Source of the DNA: Herpetosiphon aurantiacus DSM 785
GTDB taxonomy: Bacteria > Chloroflexota > Chloroflexia > Chloroflexales > Herpetosiphonaceae
Assembly: GCA_000018565.1 (NCBI GenBank)
Contig: CP000875.1
Span: forward strand, 3,549,199 to 3,613,198
DNA length: 64,000 bases
Reading direction: 5' to 3'
A model generated the notes under the pieces. The model had not been told where the DNA came from, searched no databases, and worked only from the letters and a program-made list of their open reading frames with translations. A program made the translations under genes and the position numbers. Position 1 is the stretch's first letter. Each line of letters opens with the position of its first letter. Below are positions 53,766-61,095 of the stretch, piece by piece.

Positions 53766-54428
53766 ATGATCGATTTTAAAACAGTGGGCTGGCAAAAACT
53801 CACTGAAACCACCAAGCAGGTGCACATTCGTCCGCTCGATTCGTTTGGTGAATTAAAGCAAGTGTTGGATTTACGCTATCGCGGCTATGGTCATTTTGCT
53901 GCACCCGATCAAGCGCTTGATATGCTCGATTTGGCTGATCATAGTTTAATCCTGGTGGCCGAATTAGCCAATCGCGGCATTGTCGGCACGCTGCGGCTGA
54001 TCGATGGTGGGCCTGGCAAGATTGAGCTAGAGCAATTTGTGCCGATCACCACGATTCCCCAATTACATCAGCGCTCGTTTGTCGAGGCAACCCGCTTTAC
54101 GATTCGCCATTGCCGCGAATTATTGGCAGTTAAGCTGCTTTTATGCAAGGCTTTGTGGATGTATGCGCTGCAACAAGGCCATGAACATGTAGTAATTTCT
54201 TCGACCCAGCGCTTGGCAAAATTCTATCGGATGTTGATGTTCGAGGATATTGGCTCGGCGGGAATCTATCAACATCCACGCCTTGGCCAAAGCGAACATC
54301 GAACGTTTATTTTGCCAGTGCATACGGCTTTAGATCGTTATCGTGAAATGCAACACCCGTTGTATGCGTTTATGCAACAGCCTCAACCGAATATTAGTTT
54401 GCGTCCAAGCAATAATCGCTATAATTAA
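53766..54428 (+). CDS. FeeM-like N-acyl amino acid synthase / acyltransferase
   Basis: A 220-residue GNAT-fold protein. ATG 53766 has GAGG five bases upstream; an earlier ATG (53745) has none. Family features: L-R-Y-R-G-Y-G-H-F (residues about 36-44), D-x-x-D-L-A-D-H-S-L-I-L-V-A, I-V-G-T-L-R-L-I and F-V-E-A-T-R-F-T-I-R. These match N-acyl amino acid synthases (FeeM) and, more distantly, LuxI-type autoinducer synthases. The enzyme would use acyl-ACP and an amino acid or amine. No cognate LuxR-type gene is adjacent. The tail (R-P-S-N-N-R-Y-N) is polar. Confidence 0.75.
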   Translation: MIDFKTVGWQKLTETTKQVHIRPLDSFGELKQVLDLRYRGYGHFAAPDQALDMLDLADHSLILVAELANRGIVGTLRLIDGGPGKIELEQFVPITTIPQLHQRSFVEATRFTIRHCRELLAVKLLLCKALWMYALQQGHEHVVISSTQRLAKFYRMLMFEDIGSAGIYQHPRLGQSEHRTFILPVHTALDRYREMQHPLYAFMQQPQPNISLRPSNNRYN

Positions 54429-54458
54429 TCGCGATACCTTCCAAATTGGAGCAAATCT

Positions 54459-54683
54459 ATGATTCTTTCGGGAACCCGCCCAGCCGTGATTCAGGCTGTT
54501 CAAGCAGTCAGTTTACATGGCAGCATCTTTTACGATGTCACGTTTGCCCACGACGACCAACCTGAGCGGTTGATCAAAGCGCGGCTTGGCAGCGAAGTTA
54601 TGTATGCCAACCCTCAAGCTGGCGATCAGGTAACGATTAGCTACTTGATGAATATGCCAACCCAAGTTAGCAAACGCGACTAA
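54459..54683 (+). CDS. Small protein of unknown function, 74 aa
   Basis: Thirty bases after the FeeM-like gene, with GGAG seven bases before ATG 54459, so probably cotranscribed. It is predicted as an all-beta domain (V-S-L-H-G-S-I-F-Y-D-V-T-F, V-T-I-S-Y-L). No known motif seen. Its length and strand pattern are like those of small OB or SH3-like folds; this is guesswork. Confidence 0.6.
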   Translation: MILSGTRPAVIQAVQAVSLHGSIFYDVTFAHDDQPERLIKARLGSEVMYANPQAGDQVTISYLMNMPTQVSKRD

Positions 54684-55002
54684 GTTTGAGCGAAGAGCGC
54701 GGTAGTAAGGATGAAACACCACTAGCTATAACGGTTCATTAGGTTAACAACTAATTGTCACATGCCCTCAGCCCTTCGCCCGCCCAGCAGACGAGGGGCT
54801 GAGGGTAAGCCTTCTCTCCATGCATTGTTGGTCATTCAACCCCGTATAATTGAGGCTTCCTGCGTTTCTTCATCCCTCATAATTGATCCTTCACCCTTGT
54901 TAACAACTTACTCATCAAAAGCGGTTGACGCTACTAGGTAACTCAAGTAAGATTCATTCGCGGCTGGCATAGGCCGTACACCACTATCCACGGGAGATCT
55001 TT
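54684..55002. other. 319-base intergenic region with one dispersed repeat
   Basis: No gene seen. A GC-rich repeat stands at 54765-54805 (CCCTCAG ... CTGAGGG ends, CCCGCCCAGCAG core). The last 100 bases are the upstream region of rseP. CGGGAG lies six bases before its ATG. No promoter could be fixed. Confidence 0.45.
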
Positions 55003-56100
55003 ATGGATTTTAGCAGTTTGGCGTGGCTTGCGGTTATTCCCGCTTTAGGCTTTTTAGTTGTTGTTCATGAGTTGGGCCACTATTGGGTTGGCCGCAAAAT
55101 GGGCATTAAGATCGAAGAATTTGGCATTGGGTTACCGCCACGCGCCAAAGTGTTGTTCGTGCGCAAAGGTATTCCGTTCACGCTGAATTGGCTGCCCCTC
55201 GGCGGCTTTGTGCGGTTTGCGGGGGAAGAAGGTGGCTTCGATGACCCCGATAGCCTGGCTTCGGCCTCGCCACGTCGCCGCATTCCAGTGATGGCAGCGG
55301 GTGTAATTGCCAACGTGATTACCGCAATCATTATGTTTGCGATCATTTTTGCAATTTGGGGCTACCCCAACCTTGATAAAGTGATGGTCGCTTCAACCGA
55401 TGAATTTGCCGCAAACGCTGGGTTTCAAGTCGAAGATGTGTTTGTTTCAATTAATGGAACAGCGATTAGTACCGATGAACAGGTGCGGCTGTTGGTTGAA
55501 ACCAGTGGTGGCGAGCCATTAGATGTCATCGTCCAACGGGCTGGCGCTGAACAAAGCCTGAAGGTCACGCCCCAATATAGCGAAGAAGCGCAACGCTATC
55601 GCTTTGGGGTTGGCTTAGGCAATCCACGCGAATCAGTTAATATTTTTCAAGCGATCATCAACGGGTTTACCTATAGTTTTCGGCTATTAGGCGAAATGTT
55701 TATGGGCTTTGCGATGTTGATCGGCGGTTTGCTGGGCACGAATGCAGCGCCGGAAGGTGGCTTAGCTGGCCCAGTTGGCATCGCTCGCTTGACGGGCCAA
55801 GTTGCTCGCTCGGGCTTGCGCGATTATCTTAATTTTACCGCCTTGCTCAGCCTGAATTTGGCCTTGATCAACATTTTGCCAATTCCAGCACTTGATGGTA
55901 GCCGGATTATTTTTGCCTTGATCGAAGCGATTCGCCGCAAGAAGATTCCACCTGAACGCGAAGCAGTTGTGCATGCGGTTGGGATGATGATGTTGCTTGG
56001 GTTGATGCTGCTAATTACCGTTTCCGACGTGCGCAATATCATTAGTGGCGAGCCAGCGATTACCATGCCGCCAACCCCAACGCCAATCGTTAGACCATAA
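55003..56100 (+). CDS. rseP: RIP metalloprotease (site-2 protease, RseP-type)
   Basis: A 365-residue intramembrane zinc protease of family M50. GGGAG precedes ATG 55003. The H-E-L-G-H motif is in the first helix (residues about 24-28), a PDZ domain lies at about 130-205, and L-P-I-P-A-L-D-G-S-R in the third core helix gives the zinc Asp. The family cleaves anti-sigma factors or remnant signal peptides within the membrane. Gene order in many genomes places it beside dxr or cdsA; here it leads a run of small genes. It could act on ECF sigma regulators encoded elsewhere. Confidence 0.95.
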   Translation: MDFSSLAWLAVIPALGFLVVVHELGHYWVGRKMGIKIEEFGIGLPPRAKVLFVRKGIPFTLNWLPLGGFVRFAGEEGGFDDPDSLASASPRRRIPVMAAGVIANVITAIIMFAIIFAIWGYPNLDKVMVASTDEFAANAGFQVEDVFVSINGTAISTDEQVRLLVETSGGEPLDVIVQRAGAEQSLKVTPQYSEEAQRYRFGVGLGNPRESVNIFQAIINGFTYSFRLLGEMFMGFAMLIGGLLGTNAAPEGGLAGPVGIARLTGQVARSGLRDYLNFTALLSLNLALINILPIPALDGSRIIFALIEAIRRKKIPPEREAVVHAVGMMMLLGLMLLITVSDVRNIISGEPAITMPPTPTPIVRP

Positions 56101-56104
56101 AATC

Positions 56105-56338
56105 ATGGCCGAGCGTAAGCCAATTATCCGCGCCAGCGAACTGGGCGAATATGATTTTTGTGCCCGAGCTTGGTGGCTACGCCGTGAGTGTGGCTGGGAA
56201 GGGCGTTTTCCTGAACGGCTAGCCCAAGGCGAAGCGGCCCATCAACGCTATGGTCAAGATTTGCAGCAAAGCCAGTGGTTACGCACCGTAGCCATTGGCT
56301 TGTTGGTGCTAGCCGCCTTGGCCTTGGTGTTGGCATGA
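56105..56338 (+). CDS. Cas4-like nuclease, N-terminal part, membrane-anchored
   Basis: A 77-residue protein beginning four bases after the rseP stop. It holds the N-terminal marks of Cas4/AddB-type Fe-S nucleases: I-I-R-A-S-E-L-G-E-Y-D-F-C19-A-R-A-W-W-L-R and G-E-A-A-H46-Q-R-Y-G. It ends in a hydrophobic helix (about 58-77). The rest of the nuclease is in the next gene, which starts at ATGA across this stop. No clear ribosome-binding site is seen. In other genomes these two parts are one chain, as far as I know. Confidence 0.7.
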   Translation: MAERKPIIRASELGEYDFCARAWWLRRECGWEGRFPERLAQGEAAHQRYGQDLQQSQWLRTVAIGLLVLAALALVLA

Positions 56339-56850
56339 TTTGGCTGGCACTTGGTTTGGGCTTGCTGGCGCTCTGGCTCTGGCGACGCAGCAACCAACTG
56401 CGAGCTAGCACGGGCCTGCCTTGGCGCACAGTGGTTTATCACGATACCGCCCGCCGTGAATTAACCAAAGCCTTATTTTCAGCCCGTTATCAATTAACCG
56501 GCAAGCCCGATTATGTCTTGGCCGATGGCAAGGCTTTGATTCCGGTTGAGGTCAAGCCGCAGCGCCAAGCAACTAGCCCACGCCAAGGCGATATTTTGCA
56601 ATTGGCCGCCTATTGTTTGTTGCTGGAAGAAGCGACTGGCGTGGCTCCGCGTTATGGTTTGTTGCGCTACGCTCAGCATACCTTCCAAGTCGATTGGACC
56701 GATCAACTGTATCAGGCCTTGCTGGAAGCGCTCGACGCGATGCGCGATGACCTTGAGCTAAATGATGTTGAACGTTCGCATGAACAACCATGGCGTTGTC
56801 GCGCCTGTGGATTTGGCGACCGCTGCACAGATGCGCTAGAATATGACTAG
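56335..56850 (+). CDS. Cas4-like PD-(D/E)XK nuclease, core and Fe-S part
   Basis: A 171-residue protein whose ATG overlaps the upstream stop (ATGA). It begins with a transmembrane helix (2-16) and a basic stretch, then the nuclease core: G-K-P-D59-Y and P-V-E72-V-K74 (catalytic D, E, K), then Q89-L-A-A-Y93 (the QxxxY motif of RecB/Cas4 enzymes). C155-R-A-C158-G-F-G-D-R-C164 gives three Cys; with C19 of the preceding gene, these make the four ligands of a Cas4-type 4Fe-4S cluster. It is either a two-chain enzyme held together at the membrane or one chain made by frameshifting. It is not next to CRISPR or cas1. Confidence 0.8.
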   Translation: MIWLALGLGLLALWLWRRSNQLRASTGLPWRTVVYHDTARRELTKALFSARYQLTGKPDYVLADGKALIPVEVKPQRQATSPRQGDILQLAAYCLLLEEATGVAPRYGLLRYAQHTFQVDWTDQLYQALLEALDAMRDDLELNDVERSHEQPWRCRACGFGDRCTDALEYD

Positions 56851-56901
56851 CACATCCCAAGCTTTTGATAATGACGTTGCTAGCAAGCGTTGTGACAAAC
56901 T

Positions 56902-57225
56902 ATGAAATTTAAAATTCGCCAACATCCACGCATGAAAGATATTTGTGTCGGTGATGAGGTCGTGTGGAATCCCCAATTGCTCTACGCCAATGTCGAGGAA
57001 ATTTTTCCGGCAGCGGTCTGTGTTAAACTGGCGATTTTGCAGACGGAGCCAATTCCCAAATTAGAGCTACGCTCACAGCTTTGGCGGGCTGACGATATTG
57101 AAAATCTCAGTGTTTGTCGCTGCTGTGGCTCGCGTGAAAATCTAGTCACGCCCTGTCATACAGGCGTGCCTTTTCGGTTGTGCCAACATTGTTACACCTG
57201 CCACATTGAGGAGTCTCTGGCATGA
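56902..57225 (+). CDS. Small protein with C-terminal zinc-ribbon Cys cluster
   Basis: A 107-residue protein. Residues 1-70 are a beta-rich region. The C-terminal part has C-R-C-C-G-S-R-E-N-L-V-T-P-C and then C-Q-H-C-Y-T-C-H, that is seven Cys and two His, which suits a zinc-ribbon or double zinc site. Function unknown. Its stop overlaps the next ATG (ATGA), so it is part of the run that begins with rseP or the split nuclease. No good ribosome-binding site precedes it. Confidence 0.65.
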   Translation: MKFKIRQHPRMKDICVGDEVVWNPQLLYANVEEIFPAAVCVKLAILQTEPIPKLELRSQLWRADDIENLSVCRCCGSRENLVTPCHTGVPFRLCQHCYTCHIEESLA

Positions 57226-57719
57226 GCCAACGTATTTACCGCTTGCAAGTAACTAAGGATCAGCTTGGTTTTGCGGCGGCGCATTTTATTACCATGCGCG
57301 GCAAATGTGAGCGGCTGCATGGCCATAATTATCGCGTAACGGTCGAAGTAGAAGGCTTTTTATGCGAAGATCAATATGTGGTAGATTTTGGGGTGTTGAA
57401 AAAACACGCCGCCGAAATTGCCCGCACGCTTGATCATCGGGTCTTGTTGGCCGCCGAGAATCCTAAAATCGAGTATAGCCAAAACGAGCAGCATTTAACA
57501 GTACGCTACGAAGATAAATATTATGTCTTCCCAATCGCCGAAGTGATTATGCTGCCAATTCAAAATACCACGGCTGAATTGTTGGCAACCTATTTTTGTG
57601 CCGAATTGTGCGAACGCCTGCGCCAAGATGGTGTTGATACGCTCAAAATGGTCGGGGTTTGGGTTTCCGAAGGCCCAGGCCAGCAAGCCTTCGCCAGCCG
57701 CGAATGGGTACAAAGCTAA
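57222..57719 (+). CDS. 6-pyruvoyltetrahydropterin / 6-carboxytetrahydropterin synthase homologue (QueD-like)
   Basis: A 165-residue member of the PTPS/QueD family; GAGGAG precedes ATG 57222. Zinc ligands His21 (F-A-A-A-H-F), His33 and His35 (L-H-G-H-N-Y) and catalytic Cys29 (G-K-C-E-R) are intact. D-H-R-V-L-L and P-T/N-T-T-A-E-L then supply the second catalytic part. A 30-residue insert (about 80-110) separates it from short bacterial QueD enzymes and resembles archaeal forms. It could make 6-carboxytetrahydropterin for queuosine (queA is at 4565) or a pterin. Confidence 0.85.
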   Translation: MSQRIYRLQVTKDQLGFAAAHFITMRGKCERLHGHNYRVTVEVEGFLCEDQYVVDFGVLKKHAAEIARTLDHRVLLAAENPKIEYSQNEQHLTVRYEDKYYVFPIAEVIMLPIQNTTAELLATYFCAELCERLRQDGVDTLKMVGVWVSEGPGQQAFASREWVQS

Positions 57720-57735
57720 TGCTGAGGGATACGTT

Positions 57736-58059
57736 ATGGATGGAATGAGCGCTTTGGTGGTGATTATCGGGGCAGTTGGCTTAATTACCCTCTTGATTAT
57801 GCGCACCAAAACCTATCGCGAACGCTTACGCTTTCAGGCGAGGGCGATGGATCGCCATATGCGAACCACCAATATTCGCGATGACGTGCGCCAAGACATT
57901 TTGGATCTGTTGATTCGTGGCGATCGTTTGGCAGCCATCCAATATGCCCACGAACAAACCCACCTCGATTTGTTAGAAGCGCGAACTTTGGTTGATGATA
58001 TTGAAAAAGCGCTGAAAAAACACGACCAAACCCAAGGAGCCAGCAGCGATGGCCATTGA
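57736..58059 (+). CDS. Membrane-anchored small protein with L7/L12-like C-terminal domain
   Basis: A 107-residue protein; GAGGGA lies before ATG 57736. One transmembrane helix (about 6-23) is followed by a basic stretch and a C-terminal helical domain: D-D-V-R-Q-D-I-L-D-L-L, A-I-Q-Y-A-H-E-Q-T-H-L-D-L-L-E-A-R-T-L-V-D-D-I-E. The last segment resembles the C-terminal domain of ribosomal protein L7/L12 (K-x-V-R-x-x-T-G-L-x-L-K-E-A-K). Such fusions occur in many bacteria with unknown function. The last 11 bases overlap the next gene. Confidence 0.7.
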   Translation: MDGMSALVVIIGAVGLITLLIMRTKTYRERLRFQARAMDRHMRTTNIRDDVRQDILDLLIRGDRLAAIQYAHEQTHLDLLEARTLVDDIEKALKKHDQTQGASSDGH

Positions 58060-58792
58060 CCTTGCCCCACACAACCCCTATGGTTTAACCGTGCGCAGCG
58101 CCGTGCTTGGGCGCTGTGGCGGTTTCGGGGCGGGCACCGATCGCTTGGCGAATCTCAGCAATCTTGGGGCAATTATCACCGATCCGTTGGGCACACGCGA
58201 TCAAGCTATTCAATTAATTTCAACGACAGGCGGGTTGTTGTATCGCTCATCAACCCGCACCTGGCGACGCGCCCAACGTGACGCAGCCCATTGGCAAACC
58301 CTCGATCTACCAGTGTTGCTCTGCTTACAACCTCGTAGCATTCAGGATCTCCAAGAATTGTTGCGCAATTTGCATGAGGGTGAATGGGCGGCGGTGGTAC
58401 TTGATCTTGAGCAAAGCAGCGAATTAAACCATATGGCGCGTTGGTGTGAGTTGGTGCGCAATCAATGGGAAGCTCCACTATTAATTCAAGTCGCCACCGA
58501 TCAAATTAGCCAACTGACTGCCATTCCTCAAGCCGTTGATAGTTTGTTGCTTGGTTCGGGGCCACGAGCAAAACATGAGTCGCACTATGGACGCTTGGTT
58601 GGCCCAGCCATTGAGCCACTGCTGGGCTGGGGGCTTGAGCGTTTGCGCGAACTCACTGAAAAACCACTGATTTGCAGCGCACCCAGTCTCGCCAGTATCG
58701 CCGCTTTGCCTGAAATTGGGGCACAAGCAATTGTATTAGATAGCCTTTTGTGGACAACTACCCCACAACAGTTACCCCAAATTAATCTCTAA
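58049..58792 (+). CDS. Dihydroorotate-dehydrogenase-like TIM-barrel protein, divergent
   Basis: A 247-residue protein; AAGGAG precedes ATG 58049. The start N-P-Y-G-L-T-V-R-S-A-V-L-G-R-C-G-G-F-G-A-G and L-G-A-I-I-T-D-P-L look like the first strands of DHOD-type flavoproteins (N-P-x-x-x-A-S-G-x-x-G, L-G-A-v-v-x-K). But the usual flavin and orotate contacts (K-T-x-T, N-x-S-C-P-N, K-L-x-P) are not seen. It may be a non-catalytic relative or an enzyme with another substrate. It ends the plus-strand run. Confidence 0.55.
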   Translation: MAIDLAPHNPYGLTVRSAVLGRCGGFGAGTDRLANLSNLGAIITDPLGTRDQAIQLISTTGGLLYRSSTRTWRRAQRDAAHWQTLDLPVLLCLQPRSIQDLQELLRNLHEGEWAAVVLDLEQSSELNHMARWCELVRNQWEAPLLIQVATDQISQLTAIPQAVDSLLLGSGPRAKHESHYGRLVGPAIEPLLGWGLERLRELTEKPLICSAPSLASIAALPEIGAQAIVLDSLLWTTTPQQLPQINL

Positions 58793-59013
58793 TCCTTACA
58801 ATTCGCATAGCTCAAGTGTTTAACCATCGCACGACCTAGGCCAATTGTCCCCCCTACTGCTATTACTTTGCCTACACCAAAAACAACACTATTGCCCCTC
58901 ATTTCAGCCTATGGCTTAGGGGTAGACTATCTGTATTGAAGTTGTGCTCATTGGAAAGCAACAGCAAAGGTTGCTTTTAGGAGTGGAAGCAGCCTTGGCA
59001 AAGGAAGAATTGT

Positions 59014-59406
59014 ATGGCAAACATTTTAGCAATCGATGACAGTGGCTTGATGCAGGCGTTTTGGGTGCGAATTCTGTCGCGTTCACAGCATAATGTGATT
59101 ACCGTGAGCAGCGGCGACGAGATGCGCGGCGTTTTAGCCACTATGAATCCTCAATTAATCTTCTTGGATCTCTCGTTTCCTGGCGAGAATGGCTTTGAGC
59201 TGTTGCAGCACATTCGCAGCTATCAGCATTGCCTTGAAATTCCGGTGATCGCGGTTAGTGGCTATGCTGGTGAAGATACGCGGCAGGCTTGTCGAGAAGC
59301 AGGCTTTACCGATTTTTTAGCCAAGCCGTTTTCATTAGCCGAATTGCGGGGCATGCTCGCTCGCTATCTCGACCATGCCACCAATCCACGGGCTTTGGCT
59401 CGCTAA
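59014..59406 (+). CDS. Stand-alone receiver-domain response regulator
   Basis: A 130-residue CheY-like protein; AAGGAA precedes ATG 59014. Acidic pocket D8-D9, phospho-acceptor D52 in I-F-L-D-L-S-F-P, S in V-S-G-Y-A-G, and K in L-A-K-P-F are all present. There is no output domain and no kinase gene next to it, so it must act with a partner elsewhere. Its stop codon overlaps the stop of the convergent ABC permease gene. Confidence 0.9.
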   Translation: MANILAIDDSGLMQAFWVRILSRSQHNVITVSSGDEMRGVLATMNPQLIFLDLSFPGENGFELLQHIRSYQHCLEIPVIAVSGYAGEDTRQACREAGFTDFLAKPFSLAELRGMLARYLDHATNPRALAR

Positions 59407-60248
59407 ACGTGGGTGTGAATCATGCGATTGCGCAGTTGTTTGCGCAATGCTGCAATGCCCAAGGCCAGCACAAAGCAACTGGTTTGGGTCAAAACAATCG
59501 TCGCACCTGAGGCCAAATCGAAAAAATAGCTCAAATACATGCCGATGCACCCTGTTAAACCACCAATCAACGTCGATAGCCCAAGCATGCGATGAAAACT
59601 ATCAGTCAGCAAACGGGCAGTAATTGGTGGAATAACCAAGGCAGCGGCGATTAACGTCACGCCCAAAATTTTCATTGAAACGATTAATGTGGCAGCCAGC
59701 ATCAATGAAAACAGTGTATCGAGCCAGTTGGTACGAACTCCATAAACTTGGGCTACATCATTATTAAAGGTCATAAACAGTAATTGCTTATAACTGAAGA
59801 ACACCACCAGCCCAACCATAATGCAAACACCGCCAATCGCCCAAAGATCGTCGCTGGTTACCCCGAGAATATTGCCAAACAACGCGGCATCAAACGAGCG
59901 GGTGAAATTGCGGTAGCGACTAATGAGGGCAACTCCAACCGCAAAACTCGCGGTGGTAATAACCCCAATTGCCGCATCAGCATTAATTTTGGTGCGCCGA
60001 GCAGTTTGGTTGATTAACACGGCAGCAGCAAAGCCCCATAAGCCCGCGCCCAGATAGAAATTCCAGGCGAGCACAAACGAAACGACTGCGCCGCCAAAAA
60101 TTGCGTGCGATAATCCATGGCCGATATAGCTCATGCCACGCAACACAATATACACGCCCAACAAGCCACACAAACTGCCAATCAATAAGGCGGCCAAAAT
60201 GCCATAGCGAAAAAAGCTAAAGCTCAGCGGTTCTAAAAGCTGGTTCAA
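59403..60248 (-). CDS. Zn/Mn-type ABC transporter permease
   Basis: A 281-residue membrane protein of the ABC-3 family. The start is TTG 60248 inside the ATPase gene, with GGAG seven bases upstream, giving a 32-base overlap. About eight helices; family marks are L-R-G-M-S-Y-I-G-H-G-L-S-H-A-I-F-G-G and the later G-V-x-x-x-A-A-L-V-I-P-P-I-T-A-R. It is the membrane part of a metal importer with the two genes upstream. Confidence 0.92.
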   Translation of the reverse strand: MNQLLEPLSFSFFRYGILAALLIGSLCGLLGVYIVLRGMSYIGHGLSHAIFGGAVVSFVLAWNFYLGAGLWGFAAAVLINQTARRTKINADAAIGVITTASFAVGVALISRYRNFTRSFDAALFGNILGVTSDDLWAIGGVCIMVGLVVFFSYKQLLFMTFNNDVAQVYGVRTNWLDTLFSLMLAATLIVSMKILGVTLIAAALVIPPITARLLTDSFHRMLGLSTLIGGLTGCIGMYLSYFFDLASGATIVLTQTSCFVLALGIAALRKQLRNRMIHTHV

Positions 60249-61083
60249 TCGGGTTCTCCATGGCTGGGTTCAGCACTTCACCAATTACTGGGTTGGGAAT
60301 CAAATCGCGATAGCTATGGCCATGCGGGCGTTGTTGAATTAAGAGCATGCCTTCATGGTGCACCACCACCATCTCACTATGGTAGGTTTGCTCCAAAACG
60401 ATCGGGGTAAAGACTGCTTCCGGCGTGCCTTGGGCAATAATCGTTTGGTTAAGACAAATAATCCATGGCACATGATTGGCTGCCGAATTCAAATCGTGAG
60501 TTGTCATCAAAATCGTCATGCCTTGTTGATTCAAATCGGCCAGCAAATGCAAAATTGTTTCAGCCACCCGTGGATCAATCCCAGTTGTCGGCTCATCGAG
60601 CACCAACATGGCGGGCTTGGCAACCAAAGCTCGTGCCAAAAAGACTCGCTGTTGCTGACCACCCGAAAGATTGCGAATATGCTGCTGGGCCAAATGCTCA
60701 ATTTCAAGCTGGGTCAGCACGGCCTGCACTGCTTGACGTTGATGTTTGCGTAACCATGGCCATGGATTGCCCTGACGCACTAAACCCATAGCCACAACCT
60801 GCTCAACCGTCACCGGAAAATTCCAATCGACAGTTTCAAGTTGTGGCACATAGGCAATCGTCGGAACTTGGTTATCAACTGGATGCTTGCCATGGGTCAG
60901 AATCTGGCCATGGCTGGGAGCATGCAAGCCCAAAATCAAGCGTAACAGACTGGTTTTGCCAGCGCCGCTTGGCCCGACCAGCGCCGCAAACTGGCCATGG
61001 TGCAGATGAATATTAATTTGATCAAGCACCAAACGGTCGGCATAGCGCAACCCAACATCGCGCAACTCAATAATTGGCTGCAT
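60217..61083 (-). CDS. Zn/Mn-type ABC transporter ATP-binding protein
   Basis: A 288-residue ABC ATPase. Walker A is G-P-S-G-A-G-K-T-S; signature L-S-G-G-Q-Q-Q-R-V; Walker B M-L-V-L-D-E-P-T-T-G-I-D; H-loop T-T-H-D-L. The C-terminal 50 residues form an extra tail with several His (H-H-E-G, H-G-H-S-Y), which might add metal sensing. Twelve bases separate it from the upstream binding-protein gene. Confidence 0.94.
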   Translation of the reverse strand: MQPIIELRDVGLRYADRLVLDQINIHLHHGQFAALVGPSGAGKTSLLRLILGLHAPSHGQILTHGKHPVDNQVPTIAYVPQLETVDWNFPVTVEQVVAMGLVRQGNPWPWLRKHQRQAVQAVLTQLEIEHLAQQHIRNLSGGQQQRVFLARALVAKPAMLVLDEPTTGIDPRVAETILHLLADLNQQGMTILMTTHDLNSAANHVPWIICLNQTIIAQGTPEAVFTPIVLEQTYHSEMVVVHHEGMLLIQQRPHGHSYRDLIPNPVIGEVLNPAMENPIEPAFRTAEL

Positions 61084-61095
61084 CCAAACTACTCC

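Noticed and set aside
56105-56850. CRISPR adaptation module suggested by the Cas4-like protein
   Set aside because: No cas1, cas2 or repeat array occurs anywhere in the window, and the protein is membrane-anchored.
4565-57719. 7-deazaguanine DNA modification island suggested by queA and the QueD homologue
   Set aside because: The two genes are over 50 kb apart, and no dpd, queC, queE or folE-type gene was seen.
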